From the NCBI GenBank assembly GCA_949287305.1, contig CASEFX010000008.1, forward strand, positions 59,756-123,755: DNA of 64,000 bases. The letters run 5' to 3'. The stretch is from an uncultured Sutterella sp. GTDB taxonomy: Bacteria; Pseudomonadota; Gammaproteobacteria; Burkholderiales; Burkholderiaceae_F. Both the position numbers and the translations under genes were made by a program. Every line of letters starts with the position of its first letter. The stretch's first letter is position 1. The notes below the pieces were generated by a model, which was not told the DNA's origin, searched no databases, and saw only the letters and a list, made by a program, of their open reading frames with translations. This document shows positions 54,439 through 62,982 of the stretch, one piece after another.

Positions 54439-57204
54439 TCAGGCGGTCTTGCCGGAAGCGGGCTTTTCGGCCTCTTCCGAAGCCTTGTCGACAACCGCAT
54501 CCGAGGACTTTTCAGCCTTCTCCGGCTTCTCGGGCCTGTCCGGCAACGCCTTCTCTTCGCCCTTCTCTTCTTCGGGCTCTTCCCAGTACGGCAAAGTGAG
54601 CGTGAAGGCGGCGCCGCCGAAGCGCGAGGGCATCGCGAAGATTTCCGCGTCGTGGGCGCGCGCGATCGTGCGGCAGACCGAGAGTCCGAGGCCGATCCCC
54701 GCGCCCGAGGCGGCCTGACCGCGACGGAAGGGGTCGAAGAGGCGCTGAGGATTTCCTTCGGGAAGGCCCGGCCCGTTGTCCGAGACCGTCACGGCCACGC
54801 GGTCGCCGCGAAGCTTTGCGCCCAAGATGATGCGGGAACCCTCGGGACAGTACTTCACGGCGTTGTCGAGCAGATTCACGATCACGCGGCGAAGAAGCTC
54901 TTCGTCGCCGTCGAGCGGCGGGAGGTTTTCCTCGAGGTTCCACTCGATCTTGTAGCCTTCGAGTTCGGCTCCCATCTCTGCGATCGCCGACTCAAATAGC
55001 GCGCGAACGCCCACGGGCGCGCGGTGGAGCTCGAAGTCGGAAGACTGAAGCTTCGCCATGTCCTGCAGGTTGATGGCGAGGTGCTCCATGCGGCTTGCGC
55101 CGTCAAAGAGCTTTTCGGCGTCGGCCACAAGGTCCGCGGGCGCGCCCGAGCGCTCGACCTTTTCCAAAAAGCCTTCGCTCGCCTTCTTGAGAAGCGTGAT
55201 CGGCGTGCGAAGGTCGTTCGAGAGCGACTGAATGAGGCCGTGGCGCAGACGTTCGGATTCCATCGAGACGAGCGTCTGGCGCGCTTCCGACGCAAAACCG
55301 ATGCGAAGGAGCGCCTGAGCGCCCAGACCGGCAAGGGTGCCGATCAGACGCCGCTGCGTAAGGTCGAGCGACTCCCCTTCGCGCGGCGCCAAAACGAGGA
55401 CGGCGAGGACTTTGCCCCCCGCCATCATCGGGAGGTACCAATAGGGAGAGGACGCGAGCGTGTGCGTGCCGGAACCCGCGGGCTGACGATGGTCGAAGCA
55501 CCAGCGAATAATGCCGGGGTCGACGTTTTTCAAGACCATCTCGAGGCGCTCGAGCCGCAGGGTTTCATCGTCGTCCTCGGTTTCGGGGACCCAGAATTCG
55601 GCTTCGACCTCGAGGTGATGACGAAGCGTGCCCGACACCACCTTGTAGGCGTCCTCTTCCACGAGAACCTGCGAGAGTTCTCGCGAAGCGTCAAAGAGCA
55701 TGCGCGTCTGGTGTTCGCGCTCGTTGGCGGCCTTGGCCATGTCTTCGCGGTGGGCGACGAGCTGCCCCGCGACAAGCCCCACGACGAGCATCACCGCAAA
55801 GGTGACGACGTACTGCGCGTCGGTGACGGCGAAGGACCAGCGGGGTTCGATCGCCGTCAGGTTGAAGATGATGACCGAGAAGACCGCGGCGATCGCCGCG
55901 GAGACGCTTCCGAAGCGCACCCCGCAAAAGAGCACGCAGAGAAGGTAGACCATCGCCTGGTTCGTGGGCTCCATCACGTCCCAGAAGGGCGTGAGAACGA
56001 GCGCGCCCGCAAGGACGGTGAGCACCGCCTGCCAGACGCCGGGGCGCCCGAAGTCGAATTCGGCGAACCAGCGCTTCCAGCCCGAGCGGGACTTCTTCAC
56101 TTCCTCCGCGTCGGCGAGAACGAGAACGTTGAGTTCGGGCGCCGCGCGCTGCAGATCCCGGCGGCGGTGACTCACCGAGCGCTCGCTCGTCCCCACGATC
56201 GCGACGAGCGACAGATTGTGTTCGCGCGCATAGCGCGCGACCGTCTCGCCGTAGCGGCCGGCGAGGACGTCGCTTCGTCCGCCCAATTCCTCGACGTAGT
56301 CGAAGAACTTCGTCACCGCCTCGCTGTCGGAGCGCTCGTTTCCCATGCCGTCCATCCAGACGACGTGCCAGGGGGAGGAGAGCGCCCGGGCCATGCGGGC
56401 GACCTCGCGCACCGACTCTTCCGAGACGGACTCGAGAACGAGGAGCAGTCCGTAGTGGGTGTCTTCGACGCTGCTTCGCGTCGAGCGCAGGCGCTCGGAG
56501 CGGATCTGCGTTTCCATGCGGCTTGCCATGGCGCGAAGCGCGAGTTCGCGAAGCGCAATGAGGTTGCTCTTTTTGAAGTAGGCGTCCTTGGCGCGCTCAA
56601 CCACCTTCGGGAGGTAAATCTTCCCCGCCGCGAGGCGCGCGAGGAGGTCGTCCGGAGGCAAGTCGATCAAGCGCACTTCGGAGGCGCGGTCGAACATGCG
56701 GTCGGGCACCGTTTCCGTGACGCTCACGCCCGTGACGCGGGCGACGACGCCGTTGAGGCTCTCCAAGTGCTGAATGTTGAGGGCCGTCCAGACGTCGATG
56801 CCCATGTCGAGAATTTCTTCGATGTCCTGCCAGCGCTTCGCGTGGCGCGACCCCGGGGGATTGCTGTGGGGCATTTCGTCGATCACGACGACCGACGGAC
56901 GGCGGCGCAGGATTTCGTCGATGTCGAGCGTGTCGACGGAAATCCCGTTGTATTCGATGCGCTTTCTCGGGAGAATCTCAAGTCCCCGCGTGAGCGCCTC
57001 GGTGTCCTTGCGCTTATGGGTGTCGACCCAGCCGATGAGGACGTCGAGCCCCGCGTTTTTCCGCTGATGGGCTTCGGCGAGCATCGCGTAGGTCTTCCCC
57101 ACCCCCGGCGCCATGCCGAGGAAGATGCGCAGTTTGCCGAGCGTTTTTTCCCGCGTCTGCGCGAGCATCGCCTCCGGATCGGGGCGCAGGTCTTCCTGGG
57201 TCAT
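54439..57204 (-). CDS. kdpD: KdpD-type osmosensitive K+ sensor, H-box histidine replaced by Asn
   Basis: 921 residues. N-terminal KdpD domain with Walker A GMAPGVGKTYAMLAEAHQ (about 34-51) and DEMPHSNPPGSRHAKRW; a USP-like domain near 250-370; four membrane helices near 390-500; GAF-like region; then dimerisation and ATPase domains. The H-box reads IQSLSNDLRTPITLL: the normal SHDLRTP histidine is Asn663 (codon AAC, plus 55216-55218). The ATPase domain is intact: VIVNLLDNAVKYCPEGS, VSDNGPGLPEG, GIGLGLSVCRTIA. It ends in a repetitive KPEK/E-rich tail. So ATP binding is likely but autophosphorylation at the usual site is not. It overlaps kdpC by four bases, and no kdpE follows. Confidence 0.9.
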   Translation of the reverse strand: MTQEDLRPDPEAMLAQTREKTLGKLRIFLGMAPGVGKTYAMLAEAHQRKNAGLDVLIGWVDTHKRKDTEALTRGLEILPRKRIEYNGISVDTLDIDEILRRRPSVVVIDEMPHSNPPGSRHAKRWQDIEEILDMGIDVWTALNIQHLESLNGVVARVTGVSVTETVPDRMFDRASEVRLIDLPPDDLLARLAAGKIYLPKVVERAKDAYFKKSNLIALRELALRAMASRMETQIRSERLRSTRSSVEDTHYGLLLVLESVSEESVREVARMARALSSPWHVVWMDGMGNERSDSEAVTKFFDYVEELGGRSDVLAGRYGETVARYAREHNLSLVAIVGTSERSVSHRRRDLQRAAPELNVLVLADAEEVKKSRSGWKRWFAEFDFGRPGVWQAVLTVLAGALVLTPFWDVMEPTNQAMVYLLCVLFCGVRFGSVSAAIAAVFSVIIFNLTAIEPRWSFAVTDAQYVVTFAVMLVVGLVAGQLVAHREDMAKAANEREHQTRMLFDASRELSQVLVEEDAYKVVSGTLRHHLEVEAEFWVPETEDDDETLRLERLEMVLKNVDPGIIRWCFDHRQPAGSGTHTLASSPYWYLPMMAGGKVLAVLVLAPREGESLDLTQRRLIGTLAGLGAQALLRIGFASEARQTLVSMESERLRHGLIQSLSNDLRTPITLLKKASEGFLEKVERSGAPADLVADAEKLFDGASRMEHLAINLQDMAKLQSSDFELHRAPVGVRALFESAIAEMGAELEGYKIEWNLEENLPPLDGDEELLRRVIVNLLDNAVKYCPEGSRIILGAKLRGDRVAVTVSDNGPGLPEGNPQRLFDPFRRGQAASGAGIGLGLSVCRTIARAHDAEIFAMPSRFGGAAFTLTLPYWEEPEEEKGEEKALPDRPEKPEKAEKSSDAVVDKASEEAEKPASGKTA

Positions 57205-57821
57205 GACGGCGTCTCCTGTCGGTTATGCGTTTCGGGTTTGCTGAGGGTCTTCCCCTCCTTCTTCATTTCGGCGAGGACCGCGGCGTTGAGATCGGCGACG
57301 TTGACGAGCCGCTCGAAGCCGAAGCGGATCATCTCGCGCCGCATCACGCCGTGGACTATGGCGTCGAGCCGCTTGGGGGAGAGCCCCGTCTGGCGGGCGA
57401 CGTAGGGAATCTGATAGATGGCCGCGCGCATGGGAAGATCGGGGTCCTGCCCCGAGGCCGACGCCGTGACGAGCGCGACGGGGACGGGCTCGTTTCCGCC
57501 CACCCGTTCGCGCCAGAGCGCCGCGCGCTTTTGCACGTCCTCTGCAAAGGCGGGGTTCGTGAGCGCGAGGTTCGACCCCGTCGAAGCGCCTTTTCGCGCT
57601 TCGGGCGCGGGACGTCCTTCAAAGAGCCCCGTATCGCGCCAGTCGTAGCCGACGTTCGTATTTTCCGCGGCGAGTTCGGGCGTTGCGAAGTCGTCGGCGC
57701 TTCTGGCGCCCGGCAGCACCGTCGCCAAACCCGTTACGAGGGCCGGATAGAGTACGCCGCAGACGAGAACGGCAAAGAGAAGCGCGCCCAGAGCCCGAAG
57801 AAGACGAATGAGAAAATCCAC
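57201..57821 (-). CDS. kdpC: K+-transporting ATPase KdpC subunit
   Basis: 206 residues. One N-terminal helix (ALGALLFAVLVCGVLYPALVTGLA), then the family blocks GASTGSNLALTNPA near 79-92, VALVTASASGQDPDLPMRAAIYQ and VARQTGLSPKRLDAIV. KdpC stabilises nucleotide binding in the KdpFABC complex at the periplasmic side. It overlaps kdpD by four bases and is ten bases after kdpB. Confidence 0.94.
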   Translation of the reverse strand: MDFLIRLLRALGALLFAVLVCGVLYPALVTGLATVLPGARSADDFATPELAAENTNVGYDWRDTGLFEGRPAPEARKGASTGSNLALTNPAFAEDVQKRAALWRERVGGNEPVPVALVTASASGQDPDLPMRAAIYQIPYVARQTGLSPKRLDAIVHGVMRREMIRFGFERLVNVADLNAAVLAEMKKEGKTLSKPETHNRQETPS

Positions 57822-57831
57822 GGCGCCTCCC

Positions 57832-59916
57832 TCAGAAAAAGCCCGTCAGGCGGAGAAGTTGATCGATGAGCGCGATCCCGACGATGGGCGCGGCGATGCC
57901 GCTCAGTCCCCAGACGAGAAGGTTTCGCGTCAGGAGTTCCGACGCGCCCACGGCGCGGGGTTCGACGCCCTTCAGGGCGAACGGCATGAGAAGCGGAATC
58001 ACGAGCGCGTTGAAGATCACGGCCGAAAGGAGCGCCGACTCGGGCGAGGCGAGCCCCAGAATGTTCCAGCTCGCCAGAACCGGGTCGGTCGTGCTCAGAA
58101 CCGCGGGCACGACCACCACGTACTTCGCGAGGTCGTTCATGAGCGAGAAGGTCGTCAGCGCCCCGCGGGTGATCATCATTTCCTTGCCCGTGCGGATCAC
58201 CTCCATGAGTTTTGTCGGATTCGAATCGAGATCGACCATGTTCGCGGCTTCTTTCGCCGCCTGCGTGCCGCCGTGCATGGCGAGCGCCACGTCGGCCTGC
58301 GCGAGGGCGGGAGCGTCGTTGGCGCCGTCCCCGGTCATGGCGACCAAGTGTCCAGCCTTCTGGAAGGCCCGGATGGCGGCGAGCTTCGACTCGGGCGTCG
58401 ACTCTGCGATGAAGTCGTCGACCCCGGCTTCGGAAGCGATCGCGGCGGCGGTCAGACGGTTGTCGCCCGTGATCATCACGGTCTGCACGCCCATGCGGCG
58501 CAGTTTCGCGAAGCGCCCCGCGATGTCGGGTTTCACGACGTCCTTGAGTTCGATGATCCCCAGGACCTTTTCATCGACCGCGATGACGAGCGGCGTCGAG
58601 CCGCGCGAAGCGATGGCGTCGACCTGCCCCTGAAGCGAATACGGAAAGTACCCCGAAAGGCGCGCGACGCGCGCCTTGATCGCTTCGGGAGAACCCTTTC
58701 GGAGTTGCCGCCCGTCCTCGAGATTGATCCCCGACATGCGGGTCTGCGCACTGAAGGGCACGAAGACCCCCTCTTCGGGCGGCTCGAGCGCGTCGGGGTC
58801 GAGTCCGAGTTCACGCGCGGCAAGTTCGAGAACCGATCGTCCTTCGGGCGTGTCGTCGGCATAGGACGTGAGAAGACAGGCTTCGAGGAGCGTTCGTCGG
58901 CTCACGCCCGAGACGGTGTAGAGCCGCGTCGCGCGCCGGTTCCCGAAGGTGATCGTTCCCGTCTTGTCGAGAAGAAGAATGTCGACGTCGCCCGCCGCCT
59001 CGACGGCGCGCCCCGAGCGCGCCAGAACGTTCGCGGCGAGAAGACGCGTCATCCCGGCGATCCCGATCGGGCTCAGAAGACCGCCGATCGTCGAGGGAAT
59101 GAAGTTGATGAAAAGCGCCGTGAGGAAGGTAAAGCTCAGGGGCGCTCCCACGCCCGAGCGAGACACCGTAAAGAGCGACACGGGCAGAAGCGAAGCCGTG
59201 AGCAGGAGATATACGACGGTGAGCGCGATGAGAAGAACCGAAAGCGAGGTTTCGTTGGGCGTCGGTTTGCGCTCGGCACCCTCCACCATGCGGATCATGC
59301 GCTCGACAAAGCCTCCGCCGCTCGCGATGCTCGGACGCACGACGAGCCAATCGGAGAGAACCGTCGTGCCGCTCGTGACGTTGGCGAAGTCTCCCCCGGA
59401 TTCACGGATGACCGGCGCGGACTCGCCCGTAACGGCCGATTCGTCGACGGACGCGACCCCCGCGACCACTTCGCCGTCGCAGGGAACGACGTCGCCCGGA
59501 AGGACGAGAACGAGGTCGTTTCCGAGAAGCGTCATCGAGTCGACGACCTGATGCGGCATGTCGGGACCGAACTTGTCGGAGGCGTTGACGATGCGCGCGG
59601 GCGTGCTCTTTCGCAGATTCCTCAGGGAAGCCGCCTGCGAGTGCGCCCGACCTTCGGCCAAAGCCTCGGCGAAGTTGGCAAAGAGCAGCGTAAACCAGAG
59701 CCACCCGGATACCGCAAAAGCGAGCCCCGCGGGTTCGGAAGAAAGCCCCAGAAGACTCGCGACGCCCACGCAAAAGGTAAAAAGAGCGCCGAGCCAAACG
59801 AGGAACATCACCGGATTGGCCCACTGCACCTTGGGGTCGAGCTTCACGAAACTTTGCCGCAAGGCGTCCTTGACGAGCTGTTCATAGAGCCTTGCGGTGA
59901 AACGGGGAAACTTCAT
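57832..59916 (-). CDS. kdpB: K+-transporting P-type ATPase KdpB subunit
   Basis: 694 residues. P-type ATPase signatures: phosphorylated Asp in DILLLDKTGTITFGNR near 310-325, the TGES loop ESAVTGESAPVIRESGGDF, MITGDNRLTAAAIASEAGVDDF, and the hinge VAMTGDGANDAPALAQADVALAM. Seven or so helices. It supplies ATP-driven K+ transport. Twelve bases after kdpA. Confidence 0.96.
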   Translation of the reverse strand: MKFPRFTARLYEQLVKDALRQSFVKLDPKVQWANPVMFLVWLGALFTFCVGVASLLGLSSEPAGLAFAVSGWLWFTLLFANFAEALAEGRAHSQAASLRNLRKSTPARIVNASDKFGPDMPHQVVDSMTLLGNDLVLVLPGDVVPCDGEVVAGVASVDESAVTGESAPVIRESGGDFANVTSGTTVLSDWLVVRPSIASGGGFVERMIRMVEGAERKPTPNETSLSVLLIALTVVYLLLTASLLPVSLFTVSRSGVGAPLSFTFLTALFINFIPSTIGGLLSPIGIAGMTRLLAANVLARSGRAVEAAGDVDILLLDKTGTITFGNRRATRLYTVSGVSRRTLLEACLLTSYADDTPEGRSVLELAARELGLDPDALEPPEEGVFVPFSAQTRMSGINLEDGRQLRKGSPEAIKARVARLSGYFPYSLQGQVDAIASRGSTPLVIAVDEKVLGIIELKDVVKPDIAGRFAKLRRMGVQTVMITGDNRLTAAAIASEAGVDDFIAESTPESKLAAIRAFQKAGHLVAMTGDGANDAPALAQADVALAMHGGTQAAKEAANMVDLDSNPTKLMEVIRTGKEMMITRGALTTFSLMNDLAKYVVVVPAVLSTTDPVLASWNILGLASPESALLSAVIFNALVIPLLMPFALKGVEPRAVGASELLTRNLLVWGLSGIAAPIVGIALIDQLLRLTGFF

Positions 59917-59927
59917 CGCCGGCTCCT

Positions 59928-61613
59928 TTAGAGAACGAAGTACTCGAGCTGCTCGGCCGCGGATCCGAGCGCCATGAGAGGAAGATAGGTGAGCGCCCCG
60001 AAAAGCAGGATCACAAAGGCCAGGAAGACCGCAAAGAGCGGTCCGTTCGTCACGAGCGCCCCCTTCGTGTGCGGGGAGCGCCGCTCCAACCCCACGTCGC
60101 CCGCGAGCGCCAACAGGAAACCGAGCAGCCCGACGCGCCCCGCGATCATGGCGAGTCCCAACCCGATTTCAAAGAAGGGCGAGCTCGTGTCGAGCCCTCC
60201 CATGGCCGAGCCGTTGTTGCTTGCGACCGACGCCCAGGCGTAGAGGATTTCCGTGTAGCCGTGCGCGCCGGGGTTCGCCACCGCCTCCTGCGCGATCGGC
60301 GACAAAAGCGTCACGATGAGGCCCGTCAACGCGACGACCGGAATGACGAGCATCGCCGAAGCGGCGAGTTTGATGGTGGAGACGCCGATGCGTTTTCCGA
60401 GATATTCCGGCGCGCGCCCGATCATGAGGCCCGCCACGAAGACGGCGAGGACGATGTAGACGGAAACCGAACAAAAGCCCGCGCCCGACGACTCGAAGAC
60501 GCCGCCCGTGAGCATGAGAAGAATGAGCACCATCCCCGCGCCCGGCGCGAGCGTGTCGAGAAGATTGTTGACGGCCCCCGTGCCGCTTGCGATCGACGTC
60601 ACCGTAAAGAGCGCCGTATGCGCGAGACCAAAGCGCGAGTCCTTGCCCTCCGTCATGAAGCCGCGCGCGTCGATCCCGTACTGGGCGAGGAAGTCCCCGG
60701 CCGAAATTTCATCGTGCACGAAGGAAAACAGCGCAAGCGCAAAAAGGAGCCACATCGCCCAGCGCAGGCTTCGGCCTTCCTTGGGGTCCCCCGTGAGCTT
60801 GCCGAACGTGTGCGTGAGCGCAACGGGAATGAGGAGCATGCCGACCGAGGCGGCGAAGTTGACGCCCGCGGACGGATTGGCGACGGGATGCGCGGAATTC
60901 GCCCCGAAAAGCCCCGCGCCGATCGTGCCGATCGTCTTGACGGCTTCGCTCGAAGCGACGGGACCGATCAACTGCGTCACTTCCCTTCCCGCGGCGCTCA
61001 CGACTTCCACGGGACCGAGCCAGGCCTGCGGAACGCCCATGACGAGGAGGAAGACCGCGTAGAGGGTGCAGAGCGGAAAGAGCACCCAGATGAGAATGCG
61101 AAGAATGTCCACCCAGAAGTTTCCGAGTACGTTCGTCGCCGAGAGCGCGAAGCCGCGCATGACGACGAAGGCGACCGCAATGCCGCTCGCCGTGGAGACG
61201 AACTCCGCGACGCCGATCCCGATCGCCTGCGAAAGAAGCGAAAGCGTGGTCTCGGGCGCATAGGCCTGCCAGGCCGTACCGGACACGAAGGAGGCCGCCG
61301 TATGCAGCGCCGTCACGAGGGGAACGCCCGCAAGTCCCGCGGGATTCCCGGGGAGATGCCCCTGCGCGAGCAGGACCGCCGTGAGAAAGACGAAGGCGAG
61401 AACGTGAAAAAGGAGAACCGAGAGCGCATAGTCGCGCCAGCCCTCCTGCGCGTCGGGCTTAAGCCCGAAGGCCTTGAGGAGCCACCGATCGGCGGTCGCG
61501 ACGCAGGCAGGGGCGCGCCCCTGCGCGAGGGGCAGCAGCCAAAGTCCCAGGAGCCTCGCCAGAAGAGCGAGCGTCAGGAGAAAGAGGAGGAAGAGTTCGA
61601 GCGTGTCGAGCAT
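59928..61613 (-). CDS. kdpA: K+-transporting ATPase KdpA subunit
   Basis: 561 residues, ten helices of the superfamily of K+ transporters fold. Selectivity-loop regions: TAASFVSGTAWQAYAPETTL near 107-126, GTIGAGLFGANSAHPVANPS near 230-249, and ASVASNNGSAMGGLDTSSPF near 465-485. Binds and channels K+ to KdpB. Starts about 20 bases downstream of kdpF. Confidence 0.95.
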   Translation of the reverse strand: MLDTLELFLLFLLTLALLARLLGLWLLPLAQGRAPACVATADRWLLKAFGLKPDAQEGWRDYALSVLLFHVLAFVFLTAVLLAQGHLPGNPAGLAGVPLVTALHTAASFVSGTAWQAYAPETTLSLLSQAIGIGVAEFVSTASGIAVAFVVMRGFALSATNVLGNFWVDILRILIWVLFPLCTLYAVFLLVMGVPQAWLGPVEVVSAAGREVTQLIGPVASSEAVKTIGTIGAGLFGANSAHPVANPSAGVNFAASVGMLLIPVALTHTFGKLTGDPKEGRSLRWAMWLLFALALFSFVHDEISAGDFLAQYGIDARGFMTEGKDSRFGLAHTALFTVTSIASGTGAVNNLLDTLAPGAGMVLILLMLTGGVFESSGAGFCSVSVYIVLAVFVAGLMIGRAPEYLGKRIGVSTIKLAASAMLVIPVVALTGLIVTLLSPIAQEAVANPGAHGYTEILYAWASVASNNGSAMGGLDTSSPFFEIGLGLAMIAGRVGLLGFLLALAGDVGLERRSPHTKGALVTNGPLFAVFLAFVILLFGALTYLPLMALGSAAEQLEYFVL

Positions 61614-61633
61614 AGAGCGTCACCGTAGAGGCC

Positions 61634-61711
61634 TCAGGCACGCCACAGTTCATAGAGCAGACGAAGGAGCAAAACGAGCACCGCCGCAAAAAAGAAAAGC
61701 GTATCGATCAC
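61634..61711 (-). CDS. kdpF: KdpF-like 25-residue membrane peptide
   Basis: Frame GTG-ATC-GAT... translating to MIDTLFFFAAVLVLLLRLLY and ending ELWRA: one hydrophobic helix, the size and place of KdpF (29 residues in E. coli), the lipid-like stabiliser of KdpFABC. GGGGAG lies nine bases before the GTG. Sequence similarity between KdpF peptides is low, so position and form are the main evidence. Confidence 0.7.
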   Translation of the reverse strand: MIDTLFFFAAVLVLLLRLLYELWRA

Positions 61712-61870
61712 TCGAAACGACTCCCCGTGGAAAACACAAACCGAATGGGGCGCCCGGACGGCTCCCCCGAAATTCCCAACATGTTAGCCCATCGGGAGGA
61801 TCTCGGGGCGTTCACCCCGCCGCCGGGGCACCGAATCGAAAGAAAAACAAAAATTTCTTTTCACGAGCCC
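61712..61870. promoter_or_regulatory. kdp upstream region
   Basis: About 160 bases between kdpF and the tRNA promoter. On the kdp strand a GC-rich segment CCCCGGCGGCGGGG followed by GGGGTGAACGCCCC can fold. No known riboswitch or KdpE site is recognisable by eye. Confidence 0.3.
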
Positions 61871-61899
61871 TTGACAAACTTTGCGAACTTCGGTATAGT
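61871..61899 (+). promoter_or_regulatory. Consensus promoter of the tRNA-Arg pair
   Basis: TTGACA (61871-61876), 17-base spacer, TATAGT (61894-61899), 21 bases before the first tRNA-Arg. Confidence 0.8.
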
Positions 61900-61920
61900 T
61901 CACGTCCTGCACTTCAGAAC

Positions 61921-61997
61921 GCGGCTGTAGCTCAGTTGGATAGAGTATCTGGCTACGAACCAGAGGGTCGTGGGTTCGAATCCTGCCAGCCGCGCCA
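61921..61997 (+). tRNA. tRNA-Arg (ACG), second copy in the window
   Basis: 77 bases, identical to the gene at 23936: acceptor GCGGCTG/CAGCCGC, anticodon loop CTACGAA, encoded CCA. Confidence 0.95.
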
Positions 61998-62027
61998 TTT
62001 GATCTGCAGAACAATTTGTGAAAATGC

Positions 62028-62104
62028 GCGGCTGTAGCTCAGTTGGATAGAGTATCTGGCTACGAACCAGAGGGTCGTGGGTTCGAATCCTGCCAGCCGC
62101 GCCA
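62028..62104 (+). tRNA. tRNA-Arg (ACG), third copy in the window
   Basis: 77 bases, identical to the copies at 23936 and 61921; 30 bases after the latter and on the same transcript. Confidence 0.95.
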
Positions 62105-62121
62105 CTTTTCCACAGGAAGGA

Positions 62122-62154
62122 AGCTCGTCTCGAAAGAGATCGGGCTTTTTTTGT
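62122..62154 (+). terminator. Terminator of the tRNA-Arg pair
   Basis: AGCTCGTCTC-GAAA-GAGATCGGGCT stem with one bulge, followed by T7. Confidence 0.75.
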
Positions 62155-62202
62155 TGCCTGTGAAATTCTTTCCTTTCTCTTCTCCCCCTTCTTCTTGCGA
62201 AG

Positions 62203-62486
62203 TTATCCACAGATTTCGCTGAGGATTTTTCCCGAAATTTTCAATTTGCACATTTTTGCATCAATTCGGGTTTTCCTTGGTGCGAGAGGGCTTTTGACGA
62301 ACGCCGAGGCTAAGATGTTTATCTTACCCACAAATTCTGTGGATAAATCGGCGGACAACCTGCCCTCCCCGCCTGTGGGCAACTTTGCCCCTCCGCTTCA
62401 AACCCCTTCTCGGAGGGCGGGTTGCCGACAGCAAAAAGCCGCGCTTCGGTTATCCACCGAGGGCGCGGCCCGTGTGTTTGTCCACA
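62203..62486. other. Cluster of DnaA boxes (origin-like or DnaA-titration region)
   Basis: Two perfect consensus boxes, TTATCCACA at 62203-62211 and its complement TGTGGATAA at 62338-62346. Near-consensus boxes: TTACCCACA 62324-62332, TGTGGGCAA 62374-62382, TTATCCACC 62450-62458, TTGTCCACA 62478-62486; TTTTCCACA at 62106-62114 lies just outside. An AT-rich stretch rich in T/A runs (about 62222-62270) lies beside the first perfect box and could be an unwinding element. There is no gene in 62105-62490. dnaA itself is not in the window. Confidence 0.6.
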
Positions 62487-62490
62487 GCGG

Positions 62491-62982
62491 TCACTTTCGG
62501 ACGAGCTTGTGAAAGCGAACGGCGAAGTCCCGCTTTTCGTCGGGCGAAAGTTCCGAGAGGAGTTCGTCCGACCACTCCGACCGATCGAAGGTCGGAAAGC
62601 TCGTGTCCCCTTCAAAGCCCTTGTCCATTTCCGTGATCCAGAGAACGTCGGCTTCGGGAAGGGTCTGACGGTAGAGTTCGCCCCCGCCGATCACCATGAG
62701 GCGGGGCGCGTCGGCGAGAAGCGCCTTCGCGGCCGCCCAGTCGTGAACGACTTCGACGCCCTCGTGCCGCCAGTCGACGCTTCGGGTGAGCACCACGTTG
62801 CGGCGCCCCGGCAGGGGCCGACCGATCGACTCGAAGGTTTTGCGGCCCATGACGACGGGCAAGCCCATCGTCACGGTTTTGAAGTGACGGAAGTCTTCCG
62901 GCACGTGCCAGAGCATTTTGTTCTCGTCGCCGATCACGCCGTTTCGCGCGACGGCCACGATGAGTTCCACGGACTGCGTCAT
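62491..62982 (-). CDS. folA: Dihydrofolate reductase
   Basis: 163 residues from ATG 62982 ([20 protein letters not shown]). [20 protein letters not shown] (substrate Asp/Glu in PED, residue about 29), [24 protein letters not shown], and [20 protein letters not shown] with the GGG NADPH loop. Reduces dihydrofolate. It overlaps thyA by four bases (ATGA): the thymidylate synthase product is its substrate. Confidence 0.95.
   Translation of the reverse strand: MTQSVELIVAVARNGVIGDENKMLWHVPEDFRHFKTVTMGLPVVMGRKTFESIGRPLPGRRNVVLTRSVDWRHEGVEVVHDWAAAKALLADAPRLMVIGGGELYRQTLPEADVLWITEMDKGFEGDTSFPTFDRSEWSDELLSELSPDEKRDFAVRFHKLVRK

Noticed and set aside
61740..61830. A c-di-AMP type riboswitch ahead of kdp
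   Set aside because: The region is GC-rich and can fold, but no conserved riboswitch core could be recognised.
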